Shown piece by piece: positions 1-7,770 of a stretch of 64,000 nucleotides of DNA. Origin of the DNA: AC-69 sp044867345. Its GTDB lineage: Bacteria > Actinomycetota > UBA4738 > HRBIN12. Within the stretch, counting starts at the first letter, position 1. The number at the start of each line of letters is the position of its first letter. The DNA is taken from assembly GCA_044867345.1 (NCBI GenBank), contig JBIOUU010000186.1, forward strand, positions 4,287-68,286. The letters are read 5' to 3'. Under the pieces are notes generated by a model. It did not search any database. It saw nothing but the letters and a program-made list of their open reading frames with translations, and was not told where the DNA came from. The translations under genes and the position numbers were made by a program.

Positions 1-603
1 TGCCCGATGCCCGGGGAACACGAACTCGTGTCCCGCGTCGAGCGCGTGGGCCAAGGCGGCGTCGGGATCGATGGCTCGGGTGAACAGGAAGCCCGTAGGC
101 AGGGTCGGCGCCAGGCGCTTGGACGCGGAGATGGAGCGCGGGTTGAACGAGATGATCAGGACGGGTCCTCGGAATGCGCTGGCCTGCACCTCTGCCACGG
201 CTGCCTCCACGATCGCCTCCCGCTCGTCGTCGTAGGCCGGCTCTCCCGGGATGTTCTTGATCTCGACGGCCAGGCCTCCCCGGCCGCTTACCGCGTCCAG
301 CACCTCTCGGAACGCCGGGATCCGCAGGGGTCCGTCGCCCGTCCCTGCGTTCGCTGCCCGGATCTCCTCGAAGGTCAGCTCGTGGACCCAGCCCGACCCG
401 TCCGTGGTCCGGGATAGGTCCGGGTCGTGGAGCACCACCGGGATCCCGTCGGCCGACAGCCGCACGTCGAGCTCGAGGACCGAGGCCCCCATGGCGAGCG
501 CGGCCTCGAAGGAGGCAAGGGTGTTCTCCGGGTGCGTGGAGGAGGCACCGCGGTGGGCCACCACCACCGGGAACGCACTGGGGTTGAACGAATGTTCAGC
601 CAT
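1..603 (-). CDS. Glycerophosphodiester phosphodiesterase (partial, 3' end outside window)
   Basis: The first 201 codons of a GDPD-family enzyme are present; the reading frame runs off the left edge without a stop. GDPDs hydrolyse glycerophosphodiesters to glycerol-3-phosphate and an alcohol. The visible TIM-barrel signatures are AHRGAS (His17, Arg18), PENTL (26-29), ELDVRLSADG with Glu44 and Asp46, and VVLHD with His59, which are the expected metal and catalytic residues. No signal peptide is seen, so it is probably cytosolic. The ATG at 603 is the only suitable start just before the conserved core. It is divergent from the whiB gene, whose predicted -35 overlaps this start codon. Confidence 0.9.
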   Translation of the reverse strand, partial: MAEHSFNPSAFPVVVAHRGASSTHPENTLASFEAALAMGASVLELDVRLSADGIPVVLHDPDLSRTTDGSGWVHELTFEEIRAANAGTGDGPLRIPAFREVLDAVSGRGGLAVEIKNIPGEPAYDDEREAIVEAAVAEVQASAFRGPVLIISFNPRSISASKRLAPTLPTGFLFTRAIDPDAALAHALDAGHEFVFPGHRA

Positions 604-631
604 TGCTGTGGAAAACCGGCCGGAGTATATT
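603..631 (+). promoter_or_regulatory. Probable promoter of the whiB-like gene
   Basis: TTGCTG at 603-608 and TATATT at 626-631 are separated by exactly 17 bases, a close match to a housekeeping actinobacterial promoter. The -35 overlaps the start codon of the divergent phosphodiesterase gene. The TATA-rich core also reads TATACT on the minus strand (629-624), which could serve the divergent gene. Transcription start is inferred, not shown. Confidence 0.55.
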
Positions 632-693
632 CGGCGGCGCTCGGCCCCTCGCCCGCAGGGCCCCGAACGGTCGTCCGCGGGTGGGGGTAGGGC

Positions 694-948
694 ATGGAAT
701 GGGTCCGGCAGGCCAGGTGCATCGGGGTCGACCCCGAGCTGTTCTTCCCCGTGGGGTCCACAGGGCCGGCACTTGCGCAAGTGGAGGCGGCCAAGGCCGT
801 CTGCGCCATGTGCCCGGTCCGCCCCGACTGCCTTCAGTGGGCTCTGGCCACCGGCCAGGACGCGGGGGTCTGGGGCGGTACCTCCGAGGAGGAGCGCCGG
901 GCCATGCGCCAGATCGGGCCGCCCGAACGGGTACCCGCCCTGGGCTGA
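694..948 (+). CDS. WhiB-family iron-sulfur transcriptional regulator
   Basis: This 84-residue protein has the WhiB (Wbl) pattern. Four cysteines (C9, C37, C40, C46) sit in the order C-x27-C-x2-C-x5-C and would ligate a 4Fe-4S cluster. They are followed by the turn GVWGG (58-62) that contacts the primary sigma factor. The short C-terminal tail carries few basic residues, so DNA contact may be weak. WhiB proteins occur almost only in actinobacteria and phages of them, which helps place the organism. The ATG follows a G-rich stretch that could act as a weak ribosome site. Which WhiB paralogue it is cannot be told from this sequence. Confidence 0.92.
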   Translation: MEWVRQARCIGVDPELFFPVGSTGPALAQVEAAKAVCAMCPVRPDCLQWALATGQDAGVWGGTSEEERRAMRQIGPPERVPALG

Positions 949-964
949 TCGGCGGCGCCCGAAC

Positions 965-1639
965 CTAGACCCGGCTCGACGGGCACAGGTGGTTCACCGG
1001 GCAGATCTCGCACTTGGGGTTGCGAGCGGTGCAGAGCTTTCGTCCGTGTTCGATCAAGACGTAGGTGAACGGGAACCACTTCTTCCTCGGGACGAGTCGC
1101 ATCAGATCGCGCTCGATCTTGTCCGGGTCCTTCTCCGTGCTGAAGCCCAGGCGCTCGGCCAGCCGGCGCACGTGGGTATCGACGGCGATCCCCTCCACCT
1201 TCTCAAAGGCGTTGCCCAGCACGATGTTCGCCGTCTTGCGGGCCACGCCCGGTAGCGTCAGGAGGTCGTCCATGGTGTCGGGGATCTGCCCCCCGTAGAC
1301 CTCGACGATCCGCTGGCAGGCCCCACGGATGGCCCTGGTCTTCTGGTTGAAGAAGCCGGTGGGCTTGATGTCGGCCGCCAGCTCGGCTTCGGGCACTCTC
1401 AGATAGTCCTCACACGTGCGGTACTTCTGGAACAGCGACGCCGTGACCTGATTCACACGCTCGTCCGTGCACTGCGCCGACAGGATGGTGGCGATGAGCA
1501 TCTCGAGCGGGGTGGAGAAGTTGAGCGCCACCTTGGCCTCGGGATACGTCTCCGACAGGATGCGGATGATCCCGGGCGCCCGCTTCTCGATCGGGCTGTC
1601 CCGGGTGAGCTTCGATGGGCTCCGCGGCGTCCCGGTCAC
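965..1639 (-). CDS. nth: Endonuclease III, DNA glycosylase/AP lyase
   Basis: This 224-residue protein is a bifunctional base-excision repair glycosylase that removes oxidised pyrimidines and cleaves the AP site. The helix-hairpin-helix motif LPGVARKTAN carries the catalytic Lys135, and VDTHVRR carries the catalytic Asp154. The C-terminus has the iron-sulfur loop C-x6-C-x2-C-x5-C. The GTG at 1639 was chosen because it overlaps the stop of the upstream gene as GTGA, implying translational coupling; the open frame extends further upstream, but that part has no family resemblance. Length is normal for bacterial Nth. Confidence 0.95.
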   Translation of the reverse strand: MTGTPRSPSKLTRDSPIEKRAPGIIRILSETYPEAKVALNFSTPLEMLIATILSAQCTDERVNQVTASLFQKYRTCEDYLRVPEAELAADIKPTGFFNQKTRAIRGACQRIVEVYGGQIPDTMDDLLTLPGVARKTANIVLGNAFEKVEGIAVDTHVRRLAERLGFSTEKDPDKIERDLMRLVPRKKWFPFTYVLIEHGRKLCTARNPKCEICPVNHLCPSSRV

Positions 1640-1908
1640 AGCACTCGGTGCCAGATCCTGGTCTCCCACTCCAGGCCCACGGTTCCCGCGTCCTCCTGGA
1701 ACGGATCCCCCCATCGCTCGGAGGACTCCATCATCTGATCGTGGGATTCCCACTCGGTCAGGGTGGTGACCTCGCTCGGGTTCGACTCGCTGTTCCAGAC
1801 CTGCTGGTTGCGGGCACCGTCCTGCTCGAAGGTCGGATACCACTTCTCGCACGCGGCCCGGAACCGGCCCACGTCGGGCACCGTCACCCGGAACTGCACG
1901 AGCACCAT
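1636..1908 (-). CDS. Small dimeric alpha-beta-barrel (ABM-like) protein
   Basis: This 90-residue protein begins with a beta-strand, MVLVQFRVTVPDVGRFRAACE. It later has a TLTEWESHDQMMES segment, then a conserved Trp/Arg-rich end. This resembles the antibiotic-biosynthesis-monooxygenase/dimeric ferredoxin-like fold used by many small oxygenases and stress proteins. No catalytic residues can be assigned, so substrate and activity are unknown. The ATG at 1908 was chosen as the first residue of the recognisable fold. The stop overlaps the nth start as GTGA, so the two are probably made from one mRNA, although no functional link to repair is evident. Confidence 0.65.
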   Translation of the reverse strand: MVLVQFRVTVPDVGRFRAACEKWYPTFEQDGARNQQVWNSESNPSEVTTLTEWESHDQMMESSERWGDPFQEDAGTVGLEWETRIWHRVL

Positions 1909-1948
1909 GGCATTCCCCTCCTCGCCTCGGATCGGTCGGGGCTTCGCA

Positions 1949-2692
1949 CTACACCCATGCGCTCCCGAGCGGGAGCGACCGGGAGAACGACTCGCCGGCA
2001 CCGTAGTGCTCCCACTCCCCCCCGGCATGCAGATGGACCTTTCCCGAACCCATCACGGTCCACCGCTCCCCGTCGCCGGCGGCAGCCGTGTTCGTGTCGA
2101 TCGCGAACAGCAGCCAGCCCGGTGGGGTCCACCGCACGATCAGGTCGGTCAGCCCGGGGACGAAGCTGTCGAGCTCGTCCCAATGGGGGCCGAAGTTCGT
2201 GTCGCTGAACAGGTCGAGCCCAGGATGCTCCATCACGCTCTCGTCGATCACCATCGCGTCGCTGTCGGGCGCAGCCGGGCCCAGGCAAGCCACCCCCGCG
2301 CTGCACCCCGCGTAGGGGACGCCCGCCTTCATCACTCGAAGCAGCTCTGCGAGGAAAGGCGTCTTCGCCAGCTTGGCCGAGAGCACCTTGGGGTTCCCGC
2401 CGGAGAAGAAGACGGCGGAGGCGCCTTCCAGCCTTCCCACGAGCTCCGGCCGGGCGGCGTCCTCGCGGCTCTTCAGCGGAACCACCTCGGCCGGGATCCC
2501 CGCGGAACCGTAGTGATCGAGGCCCTTGTTCGCCCAGTGGTCGAAGATCTCGTCACCCTCGTGGGCCGCCGCCGTGGGCAGGATCAACACTGGGGCGCCG
2601 GGGTTGGCCGATCGTTCCATGAGCCAGCGGTCCACCTCCGCCTGCCATGGCTCGAACTCCCCCGACCCGAGCAGCCCGAACGCGAGCGTCAT
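1949..2692 (-). CDS. Peptidase S51-like (cyanophycinase/peptidase E superfamily) protein
   Basis: This 247-residue protein has a class-I glutamine-amidotransferase-like fold of the S51 family. The segment PVLILPTAAAHEG is followed by FSGGNP (96-101) and the nucleophile elbow GCSAG, with Ser131 as presumed nucleophile. Members cleave Asp-containing dipeptides or cyanophycin; the substrate here is unknown, and the absence of a cyanophycin synthetase in view argues for a peptide hydrolase. Its ATG overlaps the stop of the upstream deacetylase as ATGA, so the two are one operon. Confidence 0.8.
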   Translation of the reverse strand: MTLAFGLLGSGEFEPWQAEVDRWLMERSANPGAPVLILPTAAAHEGDEIFDHWANKGLDHYGSAGIPAEVVPLKSREDAARPELVGRLEGASAVFFSGGNPKVLSAKLAKTPFLAELLRVMKAGVPYAGCSAGVACLGPAAPDSDAMVIDESVMEHPGLDLFSDTNFGPHWDELDSFVPGLTDLIVRWTPPGWLLFAIDTNTAAAGDGERWTVMGSGKVHLHAGGEWEHYGAGESFSRSLPLGSAWV

Positions 2693-3402
2693 GCCTTCAC
2701 CGCCGCCAGGCGGAAGTACTCGCCCCGCATGGCCTCGCGGAAGATGTCCTCACCGAAAGCCTGGACCATCCCCTCGACCTGGCTGACGTGCTCCTGGATG
2801 GCCACGAGCTTCTGCTCCAGGATGTCGGGAGGGAGGTCGTACTCGATACCGAGCTCCTCCCGCGGGGTCACCGGCGGCGTGCCGGGTCGGAACACGTTGA
2901 ACCGGTTGTATACCGGCACCCATCGTTCGGCCCAATCTGGGGTCATCGTGGCGTAGAAGAGCTTCGCTCCGGGCTTCCCGACCTCCTCGAACCCCTCGGT
3001 GGCCCACCGAGACACGGACTTGTGGCCGGCGTGATCGGTCATCCCATCGGGTCCGAACGTCAGCACGGTGTCCGGCTGCACCTCGTCCATGATGGACCGG
3101 ACCTTGCCCGCGCCCCCCTCGGGGAGCGGGGTGTCCATGTCCACGTCCGGCAGGTCGAGCCACAGGTGCTCGTCCACGCCGAGCACGGCCAGCGATCGCA
3201 GGAGCTCCTTCTCCCTCACCTCGCCCATCGTCGCCGAGGGCCATTTCTCCTCGTCCATGGAGCCTCCTTCGCCACGCGTCGCGGTGACACAGACGACGCG
3301 CGAGCCGTTCCGAACGGCCCGAGCCATGAGGCCCGCTGTGGTGTAGGTCTCATCGTCCGGATGGGCCCAGACTCCGAGGATCGTCCCGAGCTCGTCGGCC
3401 AC
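2689..3402 (-). CDS. PIG-L family zinc N-deacetylase
   Basis: This 237-residue LmbE/PIG-L enzyme has the zinc motif AHPDDE (His14, Asp16, Asp17) near the N-terminus and a later DHAGH histidine ligand. Family members remove acetyl groups from GlcNAc-containing substrates such as the mycothiol or bacillithiol precursors, but this one cannot be assigned to mycothiol with certainty. The GTG at 3402 was preferred over an upstream in-frame start because a strong GGAGGAAGGGAG ribosome site lies just before it. It overlaps the S51 peptidase gene by four bases. A second PIG-L protein is encoded at 41201-41914. Confidence 0.85.
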   Translation of the reverse strand: MADELGTILGVWAHPDDETYTTAGLMARAVRNGSRVVCVTATRGEGGSMDEEKWPSATMGEVREKELLRSLAVLGVDEHLWLDLPDVDMDTPLPEGGAGKVRSIMDEVQPDTVLTFGPDGMTDHAGHKSVSRWATEGFEEVGKPGAKLFYATMTPDWAERWVPVYNRFNVFRPGTPPVTPREELGIEYDLPPDILEQKLVAIQEHVSQVEGMVQAFGEDIFREAMRGEYFRLAAVKA

Positions 3403-3473
3403 TCGATGCTCCCTTCCTCCGGTCGTGAGACTGGGATCGCCAACCGCGAATCCTAGCCTCCCCCGGCGCAAAC

Positions 3474-3503
3474 GAAGAACGACCCCTTTCGGGGTCGTTC
3501 TTC
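3474..3503. terminator. Perfect 13-bp hairpin, intrinsic terminator
   Basis: GAAGAACGACCCC at 3474-3486 and its exact reverse complement at 3491-3503 flank a 4-base loop (TTTC). It lies downstream of the minus-strand small zinc protein gene (stop at 3546) and upstream of the PIG-L operon, so it most likely ends transcription of the sigma/anti-sigma/zinc-protein group. The run of T after the stem is short on either strand. Confidence 0.75.
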
Positions 3504-3545
3504 TTCACGGATCCCGCGCATCGGGAGGGGGGAGCGCGGGTTCCG

Positions 3546-3734
3546 TTAGCTCCCTGGATCGACGAGCCGCTTCCCCCGGTAGTTCGGGAAGACGATCTCG
3601 GCGTGTTGCCAGCACCGATCCGACAGGTTGTAGATGGAGAGCTTCGTATGGCAGCCGGGATGGGAGCACACGCGGCCCTGGTCCTCCGTCCTGGAGGCGG
3701 GGGGCAGGTGCCCGGGTCGGGTTCCCTTCGTCAT
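3546..3734 (-). CDS. Small zinc-finger-like protein downstream of the anti-sigma factor
   Basis: This 62-residue protein contains C-x4-C-x12-C-x2-H in its middle (CSHPGC followed by CWQH), a plausible single zinc site. The ATG at 3734 is preceded by AAGGAG at seven bases; a longer in-frame start at 3758 has no such site. The N-terminus is Pro/Arg-rich and disordered-looking. It follows the anti-sigma gene on the same strand by about 100 bases and ends before a strong terminator, so it may be in the redox-stress operon. I do not recognise a named function. Confidence 0.6.
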   Translation of the reverse strand: MTKGTRPGHLPPASRTEDQGRVCSHPGCHTKLSIYNLSDRCWQHAEIVFPNYRGKRLVDPGS

Positions 3735-3835
3735 GGGAGCGCTCCTTCGCCCGAGCATTCGCCGCCGGGACCCGGGTGGTTCGGACGATCTGAAGAGCCA
3801 GGCCGGGGCTGGCGGTTGAGGGTGCGGTCACCCGG

Positions 3836-4084
3836 CTACAAGGAGGTCGGAGGGGTCTCCTGCAGCAAGGCGTGGACCCGCTGGAGCAGGTCCGCGGGCA
3901 CCTCGTCGCACCCACACTTGGCCCGCAGCATGGCCTTCAGCCGCCGTTGGAACTCCGAGCGGTCGGCGCAGTTCCCACACGTGCCGATGTGCTCGTGTAC
4001 CTCGGCGTGCAGGGACAGATCGAGCTCGCCGTCGAGATAGAGCTCGATCTGCGTCAGGACCTGGCGGCAATCAATCGGACACAA
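3836..4084 (-). CDS. RsrA-like zinc-binding anti-sigma factor
   Basis: This 82-residue protein matches the zinc anti-sigma (ZAS) family, close to RsrA of mycothiol systems. It has Cys6, then H-x3-C-x2-C (His32, Cys36, Cys39), and a later CGC (57-59). In RsrA these bind zinc and form a disulfide on thiol oxidation, which releases the sigma factor. Its start lies inside the 3' end of the sigma gene (14-base overlap), the usual arrangement for coupled expression. It is expected to bind and silence the sigma factor in the cytosol until oxidative or electrophile stress. Confidence 0.9.
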   Translation of the reverse strand: MCPIDCRQVLTQIELYLDGELDLSLHAEVHEHIGTCGNCADRSEFQRRLKAMLRAKCGCDEVPADLLQRVHALLQETPPTSL

Positions 4085-4658
4085 GGCCTCTCTCCCGTAC
4101 CGTTTCCCACAACGCCTTCTCCAGCGCCCTTCTTCCCCGATGCAGCCGGGACATCACGGTCCCGATCGGGATGCCCAGGATCTCGGCGATCTCCTTGTAC
4201 GAGAATCCCTCGACGTCGGCAAGCAGCACCGCCAGCCGGAACCCCTCCGGCAGGGCCTCCAGGGCCCTCTGGACGTCCTCGTCCGGCATGCTCCGGATGA
4301 CCTCCGCCTCCGCCGAGGGCTCGACCCCGCTCTCCCCCAGCTTGTCGTACAGGTACCACTCGTCGAGATCGTCCTCCTGCACGGTCACCGGCTCCCGCTG
4401 CTTCTTCCGGTAGGAGTTGATGAAGGTGTTCGTGAGGATCCGGTACATCCAGGCTCGTAGGTTCGTCCCCTCCTCGAACCCCGAGAATCCCCGGTAGGCC
4501 CGCAGATACGTCTCCTGGACCAGATCCTCCGCGTCGGCGGGGTTGCGGGTCATGCGGAGCGCGGCCGAGTACAGGTTGGGCAGCAGGGGCAGCACCTCGC
4601 GCTCGAACCGTTCCCTGAGCGCCGGGTCGTCGGGCGGCGCCGCCTGGCTACGCGCCAT
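4071..4658 (-). CDS. sigR: ECF sigma factor, SigR/SigH-type (redox stress)
   Basis: This 195-residue group-IV sigma factor has only regions 2 and 4. Region 2 spans about residues 25-90 and includes the ALRMTRNPADAEDLVQET segment. Region 4 has the helix-turn-helix EGFSYKEIAEILGIPIGTV near 145-170. Coupling to the RsrA-like anti-sigma and sequence character point to the SigR/SigH thiol-stress branch. The ATG at 4658 was chosen because the sigma domain begins just after it and a GATACT hexamer lies exactly seven bases upstream, suggesting a leaderless transcript. I see no clear GGAAT/GTT autoregulatory promoter in the spacer. It is divergent from ftsH. Confidence 0.9.
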   Translation of the reverse strand: MARSQAAPPDDPALRERFEREVLPLLPNLYSAALRMTRNPADAEDLVQETYLRAYRGFSGFEEGTNLRAWMYRILTNTFINSYRKKQREPVTVQEDDLDEWYLYDKLGESGVEPSAEAEVIRSMPDEDVQRALEALPEGFRLAVLLADVEGFSYKEIAEILGIPIGTVMSRLHRGRRALEKALWETVRERGLVSD

Positions 4659-4665
4659 GCGCCCC

Positions 4666-4671
4666 AGTATC
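4666..4671 (-). promoter_or_regulatory. -10-like hexamer for sigR, leaderless arrangement
   Basis: GATACT is read on the minus strand from 4671 to 4666, then seven bases, then the sigR ATG at 4658. Such spacing would put the transcription start at or next to the A of the start codon. No clear -35 is recognisable. Confidence 0.4.
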
Positions 4672-4763
4672 CCGCATCGACTGGTTCGCGACCCTGAGAC
4701 ACGCCCCTTGCACCCATCGCGATGGCGAGCGGCCCGATGGCTGTCACACAGCTCATCCGGTGA

Positions 4764-4769
4764 CAAGAT
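4764..4769 (+). promoter_or_regulatory. -10-like hexamer for ftsH, leaderless arrangement
   Basis: CAAGAT at 4764-4769 is followed by seven bases and the ATG at 4777. No ribosome binding site is visible before either candidate ATG (4768 or 4777), so initiation is probably leaderless. The hexamer is not a strong -10. Confidence 0.35.
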
Positions 4770-4776
4770 GGCTGCC

Positions 4777-6804
4777 ATGGCGAACGGCAACGACCGGCGC
4801 AACCGGTGGTCCGGGTTCGATCTGGGCGGCGGCTCGGGAGAGCCTCGGCGCCTGCGCACCTCGCCGTGGGTCTGGGTCATCGGCTTCCTTGTGGTCCTGG
4901 TCCTGTTCAACTACTTCGCGGCGCCCCGACCGAGCAAGCTCGACTACTCGGACTTCCTCGAGAAGGTGAGCGCCGGCCAGATCGTGGGCACGGTGAAGAT
5001 CTCGGCGACCACCGTGACCGGAACGTATGCGGAGGAGGGCAAGAAGGTCGAGTTCACCGCCGACATCCCGCCGATCCTCCAGGGCACGACGCAGCTCACG
5101 GACCAGCTGGACCAGAAGGGAGTTCCGTACACGGGCGTGACGCCGAGCCCGATCTCGAGCTTCCTCATCGGGTGGGTGGTGCCGCTCCTGCTGTTCGGCT
5201 TGCTCTGGTTCTTCCTGATCCGAAGGATGAGCGGAGCCCAGACCTCGGCGGCCCTGAACCTGGGCCGCAACAAGGTCCGGATCTACGACCGCAAGGAGAT
5301 GAAGACCACCTTCTCGGACGTCGCCGGGTTGGACGAGGCCGTGGAGGAGCTCCGCGAGATCGTCGACTTCCTGAAGACGCCCAAGAAATACCAGCGTCTG
5401 GGAGGGAGGATCCCGAAGGGCGTGCTGCTGCTCGGGCCTCCGGGGTGCGGCAAGACGCTGCTGGCCCGGGCGGTGGCCGGTGAGGCCAACGTCCCGTTCT
5501 TCTTCATGTCCGGTTCGGAGTTCGTCGAGATGTTCGTGGGCCTGGGCGCGGCCCGGGTGCGAGAGCTGTTCAACCAGGCGAAGGAGCGTGCCCCCGCGCT
5601 CGTGTTCATCGACGAGCTCGACACGATCGGCAAGGGCCGGGGCGGCGCGCTGGGGGCCGGGTTCGGCGCGCACGACGAGCGGGAGCAGACCCTGAACCAG
5701 CTGCTCGTGGAGATGGATGGGTTCGACTCGTCCAAGGGCGTGATCATCATGGCCGCCACGAACCGGCCGGACGTGCTGGATCCCGCGCTCACGCGCCCGG
5801 GCCGGTTCGACCGCCAGGTGGTCGTGGACCGGCCGGATCTGCGGGGCCGGGAGGCCATCCTGCGCGTGCACGCGCGGGGCGTGGCCCTGGACCCGAACGT
5901 GGACCTTCGGGTGCTGGCTTCCCGGACACCGGGGTTCACCGGCGCCGACCTGGCCAACGTGATCAACGAGGCGGCGCTCCTGGCCGCCCGGCGGGAGAAG
6001 AACTCCGTGACGATGGAGGAGCTCGAGGAGGCCATCGACCGGGTCACGGCCGGGCTGGAACGCAAGAGCCGGATCATGTCCGAGCGGGAGCGCGAGATCG
6101 TGGCCACCCACGAGATGGGCCACGCGCTCCTCGCGTTGGACATGCCCACGGCCGACCCGGTGCACCGGGTCTCGATCATCCCCCGTGGCGCGGCCGCGCT
6201 CGGCATGACCATGCAGCGGCCGCTGGAGGACCGCTACCTGCTCACAGAGCCCGAGCTGAAGGACCGGCTGGCCATCCTGCTCGGCGGGCGCACGGCCGAG
6301 GAGATCTCCTTCAAGCAGGTCTCGACCGGCGCCCAGAACGACCTCCAGCGAGCCACCGAGATCGCCCGGGCGATGGTGACCGAGTACGGCATGAGCGACC
6401 GCGTGGGGCCGCTGTCCTTCGGCAACGACGGATTCCGAAGCCCCGAGGGTCGTCTGTTGTTCCCCGGCGCCGCGCAGGAACTCTCGCCCGAGCTCGCGTC
6501 CCTCGTCGACGAAGAGGTGAAGCGTCTGGTCGATGAAGCCCACGAGCGGGCGAATCGGGTGCTCGAGGCCCAGCGCGACCTGCTGGACCGGCTCGCCGAC
6601 CTCCTGATGGTGATCGAGGTCATCGAGGGATCCGACCTCAAGGCGTACGTGGAGGGGGACAAGCCCATCCCCACGCCCGAGGAAGCGCGGGCGCGGCTGG
6701 CGGAGAGCGGCAACGGCCGCCGGAGCCCGTCGGGACCGGAAATCATCGGGCAACCCCAGACCCGGCCGATCCCCCCGCCGCCGCCCGCCGCGATCGACGG
6801 CTAG
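4777..6804 (+). CDS. ftsH: FtsH, membrane-bound ATP-dependent zinc metalloprotease
   Basis: This 675-residue AAA+ protease degrades misfolded or short-lived membrane and cytosolic proteins. Two N-terminal membrane segments (about 26-44 and 128-148) flank an extracytoplasmic domain. Walker A GPPGCGKT is at 220-227, Walker B ends FIDELD, and the second region of homology reads TNRPDVLDPALTRPGRFDR. The zinc site is HEMGH at 445-449, with a downstream Asp in TGAQNDLQRAT as third ligand. A coiled segment and a Pro-rich tail end the protein. The ATG at 4768 is an alternative start. It is divergent from sigR and shares a CTAG stop palindrome with the convergent gene. Confidence 0.96.
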   Translation: MANGNDRRNRWSGFDLGGGSGEPRRLRTSPWVWVIGFLVVLVLFNYFAAPRPSKLDYSDFLEKVSAGQIVGTVKISATTVTGTYAEEGKKVEFTADIPPILQGTTQLTDQLDQKGVPYTGVTPSPISSFLIGWVVPLLLFGLLWFFLIRRMSGAQTSAALNLGRNKVRIYDRKEMKTTFSDVAGLDEAVEELREIVDFLKTPKKYQRLGGRIPKGVLLLGPPGCGKTLLARAVAGEANVPFFFMSGSEFVEMFVGLGAARVRELFNQAKERAPALVFIDELDTIGKGRGGALGAGFGAHDEREQTLNQLLVEMDGFDSSKGVIIMAATNRPDVLDPALTRPGRFDRQVVVDRPDLRGREAILRVHARGVALDPNVDLRVLASRTPGFTGADLANVINEAALLAARREKNSVTMEELEEAIDRVTAGLERKSRIMSEREREIVATHEMGHALLALDMPTADPVHRVSIIPRGAAALGMTMQRPLEDRYLLTEPELKDRLAILLGGRTAEEISFKQVSTGAQNDLQRATEIARAMVTEYGMSDRVGPLSFGNDGFRSPEGRLLFPGAAQELSPELASLVDEEVKRLVDEAHERANRVLEAQRDLLDRLADLLMVIEVIEGSDLKAYVEGDKPIPTPEEARARLAESGNGRRSPSGPEIIGQPQTRPIPPPPPAAIDG

Positions 6805-7727
6805 GAAGGAGGCGGCTCGCCCCCGATCAGCAGGTCGAACCGCCCCCGGAACCTGTCCAGGAACCGGTAGTAGTTCCGCTTGGACCACTTCGCCCGCTCT
6901 GTCGGCGGGGTGTTGAACCACATCCGATGCTCGTGGCGGGTCACCGGCACCGGCACAACCACCGTTTTCAGCCCCGCCTCCTTCACCCGGAACGAGTACT
7001 CGATGTCGGCCGTCCGGTACCACTTGAACTTCTCGTCGAACAGCCCCACGTCGAGCAGGACCTCCCGCCGCATCGCCATGAGGTAGCCCTCGATGGCATC
7101 CACCTCCGGACCGTCGGAGGCCTCGAAGTCCTGCAGGTTGGACGTGACGATGCCGAACGGACCGACGATGCCGACCGCCGGGTCGGCCAGGGCCTCCTCG
7201 ATCGGTCCGAAGACGTCGCCGGCGGGCTCGACCGAGCCGTCCACCACCAAGACGATCCGACCCAGCGATCGCTTCAGCCCGGCATTGCGGGCCGCGCCCC
7301 AGCCGGTCCCCTCGACGAGGGGGATGACCTCCACTTCCTCACCGAAGGAGGACGGACCCTGGCCCGTGACCTCCGCCACGACGTACTGGATGCGTCGGCC
7401 ACTCTGATGGGACCGGAACCCCTTCAGGGCCCGCGCGACGTCCTCAGGCCATCCCTCCACCACCCAGTGGACGGTGGCATCGGAGGTGGCCGGCTGCTCC
7501 AGGACCGAAGGGACGTCCTCCGGCCGAACCCTGGCGGGGGCTTCCTCGTCGGGACCTGCCGCCGCGGCGACGGGCTCCAGGCGAGGTCCGTCCGGCGAAT
7601 CGACCACCGTGAACCCCAGATCCGAGATGCGGTCGCGGAGTCCGTCGGCGGCGGCGAAATCCTTGGCCTTCCGCCGCTCCTCGCGCTCGGCCGCCAGTCG
7701 TCGGACCTCGTCGGGCACGTCGCTCAC
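6801..7727 (-). CDS. Family-2-like glycosyltransferase with an N-terminal CysRS-tail-like domain
   Basis: This 308-residue protein has two parts. Residues 5-52, including AEREERRKAKDFAAADGLRD and ending VVDSPDGPR, look like the C-terminal helical tail of cysteinyl-tRNA synthetase. After a Pro/Glu-rich linker (about 53-82), the rest is a GT-A-type glycosyltransferase: a strand-rich N-half, the WGAARNAGLKRS motif, VVDGSVEP in place of a typical DxD, and the acceptor-side signature YRTADIEYSFRVKEAGL. Donor and acceptor are unknown and no membrane segment is seen. Its stop shares CTAG with ftsH, which is convergent. Confidence 0.75.
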   Translation of the reverse strand: MSDVPDEVRRLAAEREERRKAKDFAAADGLRDRISDLGFTVVDSPDGPRLEPVAAAAGPDEEAPARVRPEDVPSVLEQPATSDATVHWVVEGWPEDVARALKGFRSHQSGRRIQYVVAEVTGQGPSSFGEEVEVIPLVEGTGWGAARNAGLKRSLGRIVLVVDGSVEPAGDVFGPIEEALADPAVGIVGPFGIVTSNLQDFEASDGPEVDAIEGYLMAMRREVLLDVGLFDEKFKWYRTADIEYSFRVKEAGLKTVVVPVPVTRHEHRMWFNTPPTERAKWSKRNYYRFLDRFRGRFDLLIGGEPPPS

Positions 7728-7770
7728 GCCGGGTGCCTCCAGAAGCGCAGATCGGCCACGGCCGAGCGGC

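Noticed and set aside
2689..3402. Assigning this PIG-L protein as MshB of the mycothiol pathway
   Set aside because: The zinc motif is shared by the whole family, there are two copies in the window, and no mshA, mshC or mshD is nearby.
4659..4763. SigR autoregulatory promoter (GGAAT-N18-GTT) between sigR and ftsH
   Set aside because: Reading both strands of the spacer gives no convincing match; only leaderless-type -10 hexamers are seen.
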